Assembly: GCF_907165205.1 (NCBI RefSeq)
Contig: NC_058190.1
Coordinates: 42,396,116 to 42,460,115, forward strand
DNA: 64,000 bases
Source of the DNA: Coccinella septempunctata
Lineage: Eukaryota; Arthropoda; Insecta; Coleoptera; Coccinellidae
Direction of reading: 5' to 3'
The stretch's first letter is position 1. Every line of letters begins with the position of its first letter. The position numbers and the translations under genes are program-made. The notes under the pieces were generated by a model, which was not told the DNA's origin, did not search any database, and saw only the letters and a list, made by a program, of their open reading frames with translations. Shown here piece after piece: positions 35,376 to 47,900 of the stretch.

Positions 35376-35938
35376 CATTATAATATTGCAGTTCGAAGCC
35401 ATATTTATAGAAATTAATCTCTTCGTATTCATACCACGCAAATATGAACGAATATTTTGCCAAAATGCGACGAAACTTATCAAGCAATGTATTTGCCTGA
35501 AAGATTTTAACTCATAATCTCACGCATGCGCAAACTATACCAAATGTTTTCTGTATCGAGTGATTTATACTTTCCTTCGATATAATTTTCTAGAATTGAT
35601 ATTTGGGCAATAGCCCGAGCATCATTTTGAAGAAGACCTTTGTTTCAGTCAGATTGTATTTCTTTCGGGACAAAAGGGTTACTTGTAATATGCAAAATAC
35701 TAGAAATTCAATGAACAAAACTTTAATGTCCCTATATCTACAGAGTCGTATACAAAAATGGCAAAATGCAGAACGATGACTATTTACATACATGCATGAA
35801 ACGAATAAGAGCAATAACCAAAAGCGAGTACATCCGTCTTGTTCACCAACAAAGCGCTTGACAACCTTCTACTTGACGCCTTGTTGAGAAAAAAACGGAT
35901 TTACTCAAACAAAAACGATATAATAAACACATAATACC
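35376..35938. other. Spacer downstream of the cuticular protein gene
   Basis: Should contain the 3' UTR of the minus-strand cuticular gene next to 35939. No other gene or confident polyadenylation signal seen. Confidence 0.4.
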
Positions 35939-38900
35939 TTAATGCAAGTAGGCGTAGGCGGGGGCATGAGCATAGGCGATTGGTCCGTGGGCTACGGCAA
36001 CAGGCGCGTGAGCAAAGGTGTACGCTGGAGCGGCGTAAGCCACTGGAGCGCTGTGCGACGTGGTGATCGAGGAGTGGGAGATGGCAGCGGGAGCGTGAGC
36101 GTAGGTGATGGGCGCGTGAGCTACAGCGATTGGTGCGTGGGCTACCGCAATTGGAGCGTGGGCTACAGCGACCGGAGTGTGGGCTACAGCGACTGGAGCG
36201 TGAGCAACGGCGACTCGTGCAGGGTGGGTGAGCGTTTCCTTGTGAACGACGGCGTTGAATCCGTTGACTGGATCAGCGGTGTATTCTACGGTACGTTTGC
36301 TGCCGTCGGGTTCGACGAGACTGTATTTGCCTTTTACTACGTCGCCGTCTCTGGATTCTTCTTGGTCTTTGATGTCACCGGTGGAGTGGTCCTGAAAAAA
36401 TAAGGAGTTTGAAAAACTGGGCTCATGTTTGGATGAAGCTATGTTGAGATCACATCTACGAAAGGTCGATTATAAGAAAGGGAGAAGATCATGACGGTTT
36501 TTGGTTGGTTGTTCAAGAAGAGAGCAAAAGATATATCTTATTTCTTTATAGAAACTCTATCATTGTTACTTGTAAAACAACAAGGAAGGCACCAAGAAGA
36601 ATATATTCCTATTCACCCCAGCATTTCATCGCTGTGATTGTTATATTCGTTGTTCGGTTCGCTGCGTCTTCAAATGCACAAGAAACCGTGTAGGTCTTCA
36701 CAGCTACAGGAGGAATGCGTCGCAATCTGAATTACGAAACAGCAAGGCGGTGTAAAAAGAGCACGTACCTACCAGTCCGCCATTTATTAACCTTGATAGA
36801 TCCGGACAGATAGCCTCTCTGAAAAACGCCGTAAATAGAGAGGCTGTTTGAGAATCGCTGATCTAGATATTACCCGCACGTACGCCTGGCGGATTAATTT
36901 TTTTTTTCGTCTTCTCCATTAATCAACGGGACACCGGTTGACAACCCGTAAACATTCCATCCGTTACGCGGTTCGGCCACCTTTACGTTGTCGATACGAA
37001 ATTCAGGAATGATTTCACTGGGTGATGTCTCAACTTATTTGAAATCCCGGAGGATTTTTTTGTGTGGGAGGATTCTAGCTTAGACTAGCTTCGGTCTAAA
37101 TGGAGACGTCATAGATTGGACGTCTGAAGTTAAAGATCTGGGAATAAACCAAGAAAATAAGGCCTTGATGGCGAGCATCGGTCCTGTAGAACTTGGGGAT
37201 GTAATCCACAAATACTGCGGTGGATTTACGTCATGATTGTGAGACCAGTAATTACCCTGGGTAAAATACAAAGGCTATCCTTGTGAGATCATTACAGTCT
37301 CACACCTCTTCATCTTGTGATAGATAGATTAGCCCATGAGGTCATCCTAAGAATATCCAGTGCACGGGTGAAGGTAGAATTAGGAATCAGAGAGCCTGGA
37401 CTTTTCTGATTGAGTACATCCCATCGGCTAATCTGCCCAGTGACAAGAGGATAAACAGAGAAAACTTGACTGAAATGCAAGGGAACCCACCCCCAAATAT
37501 TCATAAGAAATACATCGAAAGATGTATGGAAATAAACCAGGGAAGAAACAATCAGAAATGTGTCTTACAGCGGGTTTCATAAAACTTTGATTCTCCGATC
37601 AACGATTTCACTCGATTTCTTGAACTAAATCACTGAAACCTTACTATTTCTGAATATATCCAAGAAGTATAGCAATTGAGAATAATTGAATGGACGTATG
37701 AACATTATAATTTGATGCGAGAATGATATTTTGAATGATCATGACTGAATTATCGATTATAGATTGAAAACAAATTGACGTCTATTCTTCAATCAAGCGT
37801 TGATTCCCCGATCAAGCTTTATGATACCCGGGGATAGAGCATGACTGAATTATCGATTGAAATCAAATTGACGTCTATTCGTCAATAAAGCGTTGATTCC
37901 CCGATCAAGCTTTATGATACCCGGGGATAGGGCATGACTGAATTATCGATTGAAAACAATTTGACGTCTATTCGTCAATGAAGCGTTGATTCCCCGATCA
38001 AGCTTTATGATACCCGGGGATAGAGCATGACTGAATTATCGATTGAAAACAAATTGACGTCTATTCGTCAATCAAGCGTTGATTCCCCGATCAAGCTTTA
38101 TGATACCCGGGGATAGAGAAACAATTTGACAGACTGCGATCAATGCACTGAGACTTACACGTTGCATCGATTATAAGATGATAGGAAATACTGGAAACTC
38201 AACGAATTAGGCAAGATTAACAAGACCTGCTTAGCCTGGAAAAGCCAGGAGGCCAGGAAAGGAGCACAAACTCCTTTAATTGGAAAGGAAAATGTATCTC
38301 AATAAAGATTTTCAGGAGTAGAAAAAACCGATAAGGCTAGAACACTCCAAAAAGTTCCTTGGGAACTTGAACACAGCGAGTTCTTGATCTTAACAAGAAT
38401 ATGTTCATCTCCTTGCATGATTCTCTTCATGGCATTTTCGCCTCAGGAAGCAAGGGTAGGTCATCTCGAAGAATTTCTCATCAATGGGCACAGGACTGCA
38501 GTTTCGACATTTTCCTTCGAATATTTTTCCGTGTCCTGTCCGAAACCTTTCATCTTCAGCATTCGGAACTATTTTTAGGTAGAACCCACATCTCCGCCGA
38601 AGAAATGTCAGATCGGCGCCCAACTCGTTATCTAGACGTCGAAATGTTACCTTAAGGTCGTCACGATGGCGATGCCACCTTGTCGGCGCCGTTACCATCG
38701 ATACACTGGGCGTCTATTATTAGAAATTTGATGGAGGCAGCGAGACAAAACAGTAATTGAGAAACGAAGGTATCGTATCGGCATTTCGATTAGGCTGAGG
38801 CATTTCGAACGTTTTGGTCGTTGTTTTTGGTATCGCTTTTATTTGTTCTGGATGGTTTATTAGTTTTATGACTTCACTCCAGTTCTAACCGCCGCTCTGC

Positions 38901-41900
38901 TTTTATAATTAAATGAGAAATAAGGAGGTCATATCTGCTTTCAAACATGGGCATGAATGTATTTCAATTTTTTGGTTTACGTTTTGGAAAATTCAGATTT
39001 GGGGGCTTTTGGTTACAAGTTATGACTTAAGTTATCCATGTTTCAGCGTTATTTTTGAACATATCACTACGAAAATTTTTGGAGTGTGTGCAAAATTCGA
39101 TGCGATTATTAAATATATCTCTTCAACTGCAAGAGCTAGGGTGAAATGGATGGCACATTTTTTTGTTTTCAAGTTGATTGCGGCTCTTTAAATTGGTGCC
39201 TATACCTTGTAAAGTCTTACGGCCAGTTTCATAATCAAACTTAAAGTACCTTCAAATTTGAAACTTTCCTTAACTCTACTAAAAATGGCACTTAAGGAAG
39301 CTATGAGCTTGAAAGGATTTTGATTATGAAACTAGACGTTAGTAATATCGAAAAGCAAACGTAACATTCCACAGATACATTTTCAATGTAGAATTCACTG
39401 GAGTTAGTTAATTTTTCAGTCCACTACTTCAGTGAAATGATAGTAACTTTATTTTTTTTAAAGATCCACTAAATTCTACATGAAAGAGTGACAGTAAAAT
39501 GTCAATATGACAACGACTTTATGAGATATACACAACGATTCAAAGAGACGAAAAATGAGTTTGCACTAATTAGTAATTTGAAAACAGAAGAATTTTCTTT
39601 GAGAACACAATAGTTGCACTTTTTGGATGCAGATTCAAGAAGTAGGTATTACTTGATCTGAAAGATTGAAGATGATACGATTTCAGAAATATAGAGCAAT
39701 AATTATTCATAACTCTGGCAGTTGGCAATTTGTTCTCAGTCGAGTTTGTCAACTAACCATGAATAATTTAATCCAAATCATGCAAATTTATTCAATCACA
39801 ATCCGTTATTGTGATGCTGTATTATGGGCTGATCGAATCAATCGGCTAGATAACTTCAAAGTGAAGCCGCTTATAGTAGTGGAAACCGCTATATCTGTGG
39901 ATTTTTTGTCCGACAAGGCAAAGTTCCTCAAAAAAGTCAAAGTCGCTTAAATGGTTTGCAAAATCACAATATAAATTTGTACTTTCCGAAAACTTCGAAT
40001 GAATTAAAATTTTCATGGTTTTATCTTACTTTAAATGAAAATTCGGCTTAAATTTAAGCCCCTTTTGGCCTCATTCTTTGGATTCTCTTATGTAGTTTCA
40101 CGCATATACGATCAATGGAAATTTTATTTGATTTAATCTCACCAATACCTCTATTCATATTGAGAAATCTTTCACATTTAATCTGAAAACTCTCTGGCAA
40201 TTTTTGGAATTTGCCGCCTCTCACTGCAGCAAGTTGAATTTCAATATTTCTTCATTGTCTCAAAGTGCAATATCAATCTATTTCACGAATGAATTTAATC
40301 TCTATCTCTGTAGTCGATCTCATGTTATTTATGGGGCAATTATGTCAAATCGATTTTTAGAAGCGTCCAACCATGAAGAGCGGTCTTTCACATGCCTGAC
40401 GGTTGTATTATTTACTAATAGGTTCTTTCCTTTCGGACCACTATTTCGGCTACCGGAGACGTCAAAGAGATGGTTCACGTCTTGTTATCTCACGAAAGTG
40501 GAACAAATTTTCAAAGTAGACCACGATCAATCTTAATGAATTCACGGAAAGAGGATGAATAAATGTAACATAAATTGGTTTGCTGACAATGAAGTTAAAC
40601 TTTTATCCAGGAATTTTTTTACTTCTGTAATGACTCAGGACAATATCTTGATTGTAGATCGAGAAAAAATTGCAAAATTGCATCTCACCTGTACTCCATA
40701 AGCGAAGTTGTACTGGGGATGAGGATCGTAGGGCTCGGCTTTAACGGCAACTGCAGGGGCGGTGTGGGTCAAAATTGCAGCAGGGGCCAAGCCGGGCCTG
40801 GCATCTACGGCCACCATCAAAGCGGCTACGGCGAAGACTACCTGTTGATGAGAAACATCGAAATTGTAGGATTGAACAATAGATCTACGAAATTGGATTG
40901 GTTTTGATTGATTTTTCAGCAATAAACCTTCGTAATTGTCTAAAGAAATCATAGACACGACCCTAATTGATACTTCTATCTCCACTTCTTTTCTGGGAGT
41001 ATACTGCAGATTATTAAATTGAACTTGATTGAAGATCAAGTACCATCTAGTAATATTCCTCCTAGCTTCATGTTGAAGATACTGAGTAACGAAACATTAA
41101 GATCTTCTAAAGTGTAATGCTAGACTAGAATCAACAATTTTAATCACATCAGTCATCAAACTTTTTGATTAATATAGGCCTAGTTACAGGGACTTCCATT
41201 AAGATTTAATGTCCCCGTTAAAATTTAATGGAGCATTAAATTTTAACGCAAATGAACGTTAAACTGATATAGTGCAGTTTTTTTGTCTCTAGAATGATAC
41301 CGTGACGAAAACGGCTGAGTTCCATTCCGTATTTAATGTGTGTGGAACAGTTAGAATTGAGTTTAATTTGAATTCCTCCACAATTGATCCGACGCCTCCA
41401 TGAATAAGTTGTTATTTGCTGAATTGATAGATGGATTCCTCTTTGTGTCGTTCGCCATGAATTTACAATGAAAGGAGATTGAACGAAATTACTTTATTGA
41501 ACGCAAACATCTCGTCTCACAATTGGATCAATCTGACACTAGAGTATCTTGAACGTTCGTTTTCTCTATGCCATCGACTCAATCTGGTTCGGTGTACCTA
41601 TCATTCATCGAACTAAACTAAACAGGGTAGACCATTGAAAACGAAACAGCAGCTCCGTAGCGGTAGAGCAGAATTATACAGGGTGTTCCTGAATTCTAGG
41701 TACAAAAGTGAAAGGCCTTTCTATTCTGAGTTCAGCATATTTAATTTTTCTTCATTCAATTCATCCGTTTTTGAGATATCCAAATTCAAATTTTGTACAG
41801 AAGCGGGTCATTCATTGGCAGATAGAATTTAAATATTTTCTTTAACCAATGCGGAAACAGTACAACAGATCTAAATTGCAGAATGAATGAGTGAAAACTC

Positions 41901-42885
41901 GATTGATTCACACAGCATGCTTGAAAGGAAAAACAAACTTTTTTTGAAATTTAAATGTGAATATTTCGAAAACGATTGGATTGTAAGAAAAGGATTAACC
42001 CTTAGTAACCTGAGTTATGATCATTATTCTAATTGAATAAACATTCTTTATAGAGTGTACAAGACAAAAACAACTCAATTTCTGTTTGAAAATTGTATGG
42101 TTTTTGTTTGAGAAAAATGGTGTTACATATATGTAACGCTAATAGCTACAGTTACTGAGAAATAAAATAGATTTGCCAGTGAAATTTGCGTTACATATGT
42201 GTAACACTAGGTTATTATGGGTTAAATACGCTGAAGCCAGAATAGAAGGCCTTTCAAATGAGATATAACTTACCCCTTCCCCCTATTCAAAATATAGAGG
42301 TTGGGGTTGTAACAAATACTAAGGGTTGAAATGCTGTTCTGCCGTCTTGCAGAGCCGCTGTTTCGTTTTCCACGGCCCACTGTGTTTATATCAAAGTGAA
42401 TTAAAGTATGGAAAAAATTCTGAAAATTGTTTTTCGGTGGAATTTGATCGAATTTACAGAAAAATGGCCCACTTGATGAAAAAACAGATTCCATGCCTTA
42501 GCTGGAATTCATCAGTTGATGAATTCCAGCTGTTGTCTTCTTGTTGAAATGTATCAAGAAATTTTTTTTAATTTCTCAGAGTACAATCCACGGTCAACAC
42601 AGAATTATTTTCACTTCGAGAAATTTCGGATCAAATGAGAATTTTCGTATTTTCAAAGGAGAACAACAACTAGGACAAACTGGAAAATCTGGGGCCGTTC
42701 TGAAAAGTTTCGTGATACTAATCGATATAGGGAGACTAATAGAATTTTCTCGAAATATTTTCTGGAACACGCGTCATTGGAAAAACATCGTAACGGTTCA
42801 CTGCGAGCGTTGACGCGTTAAAAAATTCTCAAACTAGTTTTATCAATTATCCTCACTGGACACAAACACATACCTTGGCGATCAT
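35939..42885 (-). CDS. RR-2 cuticular protein (CPR family)
   Basis: Secreted, chitin-binding structural protein of the exoskeleton, 205 aa. Exons on the minus strand: 42885-42874 (only M-I-A-K, a 4-codon first exon as is usual in CPR genes), 40841-40689 and 36391-35939 (stop TAA). Donors are gtatgt and gtgaga; acceptors end cag. The signal peptide spans exons 1-2 (IAK joined to VVFAVAALMVAVDA). The chitin-binding R&R consensus straddles the second intron: YNFAYGVQ, then DHSTGDIKDQEESRDGDVVK, GKYSLVEPDGSKRTVEYTAD and GFNAVVHKE, which is the RR-2 form of hard cuticle. The C-terminal third is Ala/His/Pro/Val-rich with repeated VAHAP units and ends AYAYLH. Plus-strand frames over exon 3 are shadows of this repeat coding. 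The 4.3-kb and 2.0-kb introns carry repeats. Confidence 0.95.
37740..38118 (+). repeat. 93-bp minisatellite, four units, in cuticular gene intron 2
   Basis: Units start with CATGACTGAATTATCGATT at 37740, 37840, 37933 and 38026 (100, 93, 93 and about 93 bp); the copies are nearly identical. Each contains TTGACGTCTATTCGTCAA (6-bp-armed hairpin), AATCAAGCGTTGATT (palindrome) and TCCCCG...CGGGGA enclosing GATCAAGCTTTATGATACC. A diverged partial unit (TTTGATTCTCCGATCAACGA) lies at about 37590. High identity points to recent expansion. Confidence 0.85.
38119..40688. other. Rest of cuticular gene intron 2
   Basis: Contains a short palindromic repeat at about 39232-39345 (GTTTCATAATCAAACTTAA against TTTTGATTATGAAAC) and a copy of the GCAAAATTCGATG repeat at about 39090. 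Frames at 38405-38698 (minus) and 40204-40536 (plus) have no recognised motif. Confidence 0.4.
41623..42382. mobile_element. Palindromic element, 760 bp, in cuticular gene intron 1
   Basis: The left end is CAGGGTAGACCATTGAAAAC, then GAAACAGC; the right end reversed is CAGTGGGCCGTGGAAAAC, then GAAACAGC. Further in, both arms have (A/G)GCTC, then AGAAC or AGCAGAA, and AAAGGCCTTTCTATTCTG against AAAGGCCTTCTATTCTGG. The left arm holds an extra CAGGGTGTTCCTGAATTC start at about 41687. No transposase. Confidence 0.65.
42500..42531. repeat. Perfect 15-bp-armed hairpin
   Basis: AGCTGGAATTCATCA, a two-base centre GT, then TGATGAATTCCAGCT. It lies in intron 1 of the cuticular gene, about 340 bp from its first exon. 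Origin unknown; possibly the joined ends of a lost element. Confidence 0.6.
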
Positions 42886-42971
42886 GATTGCAAACGGACG
42901 AAGTGAATCGATAAAACGAGTCTAAATGAAAACTGAAACTGAATTGATGTTTGGTCCAGCGACCCGGCTGG

Positions 42972-42979
42972 TTTATATA
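42972..42979 (-). promoter_or_regulatory. TATA box of the cuticular protein gene
   Basis: TATATAAA on the minus strand, 87 nt upstream of the ATG at 42885. About 30 nt downstream lies TCAGTT (42937-42942), a good arthropod initiator. Together they predict a start near 42940 and a 5' UTR of roughly 55 nt, as is common in insect cuticle genes. Confidence 0.7.
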
Positions 42980-44099
42980 CCAAATGCATTAAATATTATG
43001 CAACGATATCCATACACAAGATCACGCCTCGTTTTCTGGTGACAAAAGGTGGTGGTAAAAACGACGACATGGGACACCTACGTCACGGGGGGTACAACAA
43101 CCCCCCCATCTGTATTTTTCGACCGCGCCCTGGTTTTTCGGCATTGTCGAGGACCGTTCATTCACGAACTGTCGCTTTGCGTTCTTGGATCTATACGATG
43201 GTCCTTACTTAGGTATCAATTACGCACTTGTTAATATTGAGGTGAGTTGGAAGGTCTTTGTTTTTTTGTTCGACTACTTTGGGCCTTCGGCTTCGGATTT
43301 GTTTTGATTCTGTAATTGGGATTTCGCAATTTCACTGCGTAGATATAGAGTGAGGTCGTTATAGTGCTGATCGATGTTGTTTTGGTAATTTGGATGTCGA
43401 TAACAATGTTCGAAAGTGGAAAATTGAGGGCGTAATATTCATTGACTCAGAATAATGGAAAAGAAGACTTTCCCAACTCTGGCTCTATGTCGCGGGTACT
43501 GATATCATTTTTTCTGTCCATAATTTACTTCATATTTATTGCCCTATCGAAGAAATTTCGATTATTGGAAAAATCGCGGTTTTAATCTGAAGCCTGCAGG
43601 ACCGAGCAGCAAGTCCGCTGCATAAATAATAAATTTAGGCCCATTGGTCAGGTTTGAACATATTGCAGAATACAACTTTTGAAGATGGGAGGCTAGGCTT
43701 AAAGAGTTTGGGTGTGCTTGTTTCAATCCATAAACAGAGCAATTGATCAAACTTACATTCAACAATTTCGTGTGTAACATCATGACCGGGTATGCATACA
43801 AAATGAGCAGAAGATAAAGCACAAAATAATTCATACGAATATAATAACGATTACCAAAGGCTTCAGTTTAGTTTAGAGTACTTTATTTCCACTGGAAAAT
43901 ACAGGAAAATCACTACATGTTCAAGTAAAATTTTTATTCAGCGCTATGAGATGACCCTTAAATATGTTTCCGTTGAATGAAAAACCTCTCGTAGCAAGAA
44001 CCATCAGTAGTCTGTCATCAAATCAGTGTCCCAACCTCCTTGATAACGCTCTTGCATTGTCCGTAAGTCTTCATGAGTTCTTCACCAAAATTGTCCGGA
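42980..44099. other. Upstream region of the cuticular gene
   Basis: A GC-rich patch at 43025-43150 and otherwise AT-rich DNA. Apart from the tentative exon at 43757-43834, nothing could be supported. Confidence 0.4.
43757..43834 (-). CDS. Possible signal-peptide first exon, very tentative
   Basis: ATG followed by a hydrophobic stretch (NYFVLYLLLILYAYPVMM) and a strong GTAAGT donor in phase 0 after 26 codons. This looks like the first exon of a secreted protein on the minus strand, but no second exon was found before the cuticular gene. It could equally be chance. Confidence 0.2.
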
Positions 44100-44903
44100 T
44101 TTTCTGGAAATCGTTACAAATGTGAGTGTTGAAGTGTATTTTCAGGAATTCTTGCAACCCAGCTCTTGTAACCTTGATAATATGCACTCAACGAGCACTA
44201 TATTGTTTACGGACTTCTTGTTCCCAAGAAAGTTAAGTTAACCGAAACAAATTAATCCAAACCATTCAATTCATATCATATATTTTATTCTCAGTTCAAT
44301 GTATAGTACATGAAGAAGAACAAGTCGAAAAATTCGTTCATTGATTGATTTGACTTTTCTGAGGCCCCCTAAACATTTCTGGCATACAATACAGGGTCAG
44401 TCTTTGACTCGTACAAATATTTTAACAGTAGATTCTTGGGGTCAAAAGAAACACTTTTTTCCTGTACAATTTTTTCCGAATCGGTCCTGATTAAAAGATA
44501 TAACCATTTTAAGTTTTCATAATGATCTATGCCACTCTTGGAAGAACGAAATTCCCTTTAGAATAACAAGCTAAATCTTTGACACAACACATCTATTGAT
44601 CTTTTAAACAGAGTTTGGCATTCAGCCAAAGTACCCAATTTTCAGAATATCACAGATATTTTTTATTTTTAAACAACAAATTACTCGTAAAGGGCGCATT
44701 ATATTTGAAAATATGACGAATACTTTTATTTTACAAAACGTTCAGATATTCATTAGATAGCGTCCAACTCAGTTTCAACAGTTGGGTTCTTTGAATTACT
44801 GGTATTTTCATGGTACGTAATGGTCACAAGTCATAATGAGAAAACTGGAAGACGTGGGTGATATCTTGTGTTCGAAAGAGATTCATCAAATGAATGAAAA
44901 ACT

Positions 44904-47900
44904 TCTTCTTCTTCTTCTTCTTCTTATGTTAAGCCTGAGGCTTGTAAATTCCACTCTAATCCTCTATGGATGTAGACACCCAGGAGTCTTTCCAGCGTTT
45001 GGGAGGTCTGCCTACGGGTCTTCTGGTATTTGGGATTCCGTCTCGGGCGATCTTAGCTATTCTCTCCGCGTTCATTCTGCTGACATGGTTGTTCCAGTAA
45101 CGTCGTCGCGCTCTTCCCCATTTGACAATGTCTTGGACTTGGCATTCTTCCAAAATGGCTGTGTTCCTCTTCCTGTCCCTCAGTGTATATCCAGATATGG
45201 TTCTTAGTATCTTCATTTCAGTTGTTCTGAGGATGGACTTAGTTCTTTTGTTGTCTGCTCTGGTTTCTATGGCGTATGTCATGATAGGTCGGACACAAGT
45301 TTTGTAGATCCTGGTTTTTGACTGTTTACTCATATATTTGTTGTTGAATATGACGTCGCGGAGTGCACCTGCCATTCTACATGCTTTACTTGCCTGCTCA
45401 CGAACTTCGTATGTTCTATCTTGGTTCGAAGATATCTGTACGCCGAGATAGCTAAATGTCATCACCTGTTCTATTGGTTGGTCTGCGACGACAAGTTTGC
45501 ATCTTTTGGGTTCTTTGCTTATGACTAATGACTTTGTTTTTGTTGTTGATATTTGCATGTTGTATTTGCATGCTTCTAAAAAGAATGAATATAGCAGTCT
45601 CTGCAGGTCATCTTCGTCTTCAGCCACAATCGCTGCGTCATCGGCGTAGCAGATAATTTTTATGGCTCCTGTGCTGAGTCTGTATCCCACTCCAGAATTC
45701 TTGACGCGGTGTATTATTTGGTCCATAATTACGTTAAAGAGTAGGGGACTTAATGAATCTCCTTGTCGTATACCCGTTGGGGTTGGAATTTCTTCGGTGA
45801 GCTGTTGGTTTACAGATATATGTGTTGAGGTGTCGGTATTCAGTTGTCTCACAATTTCTATTATAGGTGTAGGTAGATCTTTATTTTTAAGTACTTTGAT
45901 AACATCTTTAAGTCTCACTTTATCGAATGCCTTGGTGAGATCTATGAAGCAGAGGAAGGCTGGTTTTCCGTATTCTATCGATTTTTCGGTGATCTGCCTC
46001 AATATGAAAATGGGATCTAAGGTTGACCTGTTCCTCCTGAAACCCTGCTGTTCCTCTGAGATGTTTATATATTTGTAGATTATGGATTCCAAAATTTTTG
46101 TGAAGAGTTTCATGACAGAACTGAGCAATGTTATTCCTCTATAGTTTTCTGGAGCTCTTTTGTCATCCTTTTTGAAAACTGGGACGGTAATACTTTTCTT
46201 CCAGCTCCTTGGTATCTTTCCAGTTGTTAGGATTTTATCAAACAGTTTTGTGAGTTCTTCCATCAGGCAGGCTCCGCCATATTTTATGAGTTCATTCGGA
46301 ATACCATCGAATCCAGGAGCTTTTCTGTTTTTTAGATTCTTCGCTGTTTCGGCAGTCATTTCAGTAGTTATTTCCACTCTCTCATGGTTTCCATCGTCGT
46401 CCGTAGAGGGGATGTCTTCATCAGAGCTGTACAGATTTTTGAAGTAGTCCTTCCAGGTATCTTCGTCGATTTTTTGTGTTTGCGAGCATTCGTTCACATC
46501 CAACTTTCTCCTTCTTAGCATTCCCCAAACTTTCCTCTGCGCCCCGTATAGGTCGTGTTCCATTTCCGCAGAGAATCTCTCCCAGTATTCTCGTTTGATG
46601 TTTCGAATTTCTAGGTTCACTCTGTTTCTTAGTTGTGTATATTGTAGTCGTTCTTCCGGTGTTTTGTTACATCTGTATCGTAGATATGCATTCCGTTTCA
46701 GTTTTGCCAGTTCCTTGATTTCGGGTGTATACCATTGTTTGGTTTGAATGTGGTTGTTTGCACTGACCTTTCTTTTCCCGATGGCTTCTTTGGCTGCAGC
46801 TAGGACGTTCGATTGTATTCTCTCCCACGAGTTTTCAACATCATCCTCCTCTAGTATGGAGTTGTTTTGGAGTTTTTGATGTAATCGATTTTGATATAGA
46901 TCCATTGTTGTTGGGTCCTGAAGAGATTCAATATTCCATTTTTCCCGTTCAGGCCTAGGGGGGAGTTTCTTCTTCTGTATGTGAACACGCAGTTTACAGA
47001 GGACCAGGAAATGATCGGAGCCTATGTTGGCTGATGTTAAACTTCGCACATCTAATATCTGTGTCGGATGTATGGCTCTGTTCGTTAGAATATAGTCAAT
47101 TATTGAGTTCTGTCCTCGTGAGTTCTGCCACGTGATTTTATGTTGTGGCTTATGCCCGAAGAATGTGTTGTTTATTCTGATGTTATGGCGAGCGCAAAGG
47201 TCTACCAGAGCTTCTCCATTCTCGTTGAGATGTTCCTCGTTAAAGTGATGCTTGACTCCCTGTATAATACTGTTTCCAATTCTAGCGTTCAGGTCCCCCA
47301 TCATCAACATACGCTCATTTTGTGGTATCCTGGATACTTCCTCTTCCAGGATTTCATAGAATTGGGCTGTTTCTTCTCTGGGCTTACTAATATCCGGTGC
47401 GTACACGCTGAAGAGGTGCAGTTTACCAGTTTCGGTATTCAGAGTTACCTTAAGGAATCTTTCGCTGATGTAGTGTATATCCTCTATAGACTGCTCGAGT
47501 TTTTCAGATATCAATATTCCTACTCCAGCAGTTGCTCGTGATCTTTGTGAGACGCCGCTGTACACGAAGATGTATCCAGGAACTCTGATGCTGCCTTTAC
47601 CTTTGCGTTTGGTCTCAGACAAAGCACAAATGTCTATTTTATGCTGTTCCATCTCAAGTAGAATTTCGGCGTTTTTTGTGTTCCAAGACATTATATTCCA
47701 AGTGGCTGCTCTTATTACATTCCTCCTCCATCGTTGTTTTCTTCGTGATGTTCCTGTATTTGTTCTCGTTGTCCTGTTTCTCGCTTGGGTCGTTACCATG
47801 TTATCCGTCCGGTTCCGAGGCATATAGTTGGAGCTTTGAGCTATAGTTGCTTTTTACGTCGGGTAGGCAGCTAACCTTGCCTGACAACCTTCCTCCTTTC

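Noticed and set aside
35942..36403. 153-codon plus-strand frame rich in Gly/Val/Ser repeats
   Set aside because: Exact antisense shadow of the repetitive AHAP-coding exon 3 of the RR-2 cuticular protein; splice sites and consensus support the minus strand.
37740..38118. CRISPR-like array
   Set aside because: Head-to-tail units with no unique spacers in a eukaryotic intron; it is a minisatellite.
38405..38698. 97-codon minus-strand frame with several Cys
   Set aside because: No family motif and no splice context; inside the cuticular gene intron.
45122..47827. Several plus-strand frames of 60-140 codons
   Set aside because: Antisense shadows of the intact RTE ORF.
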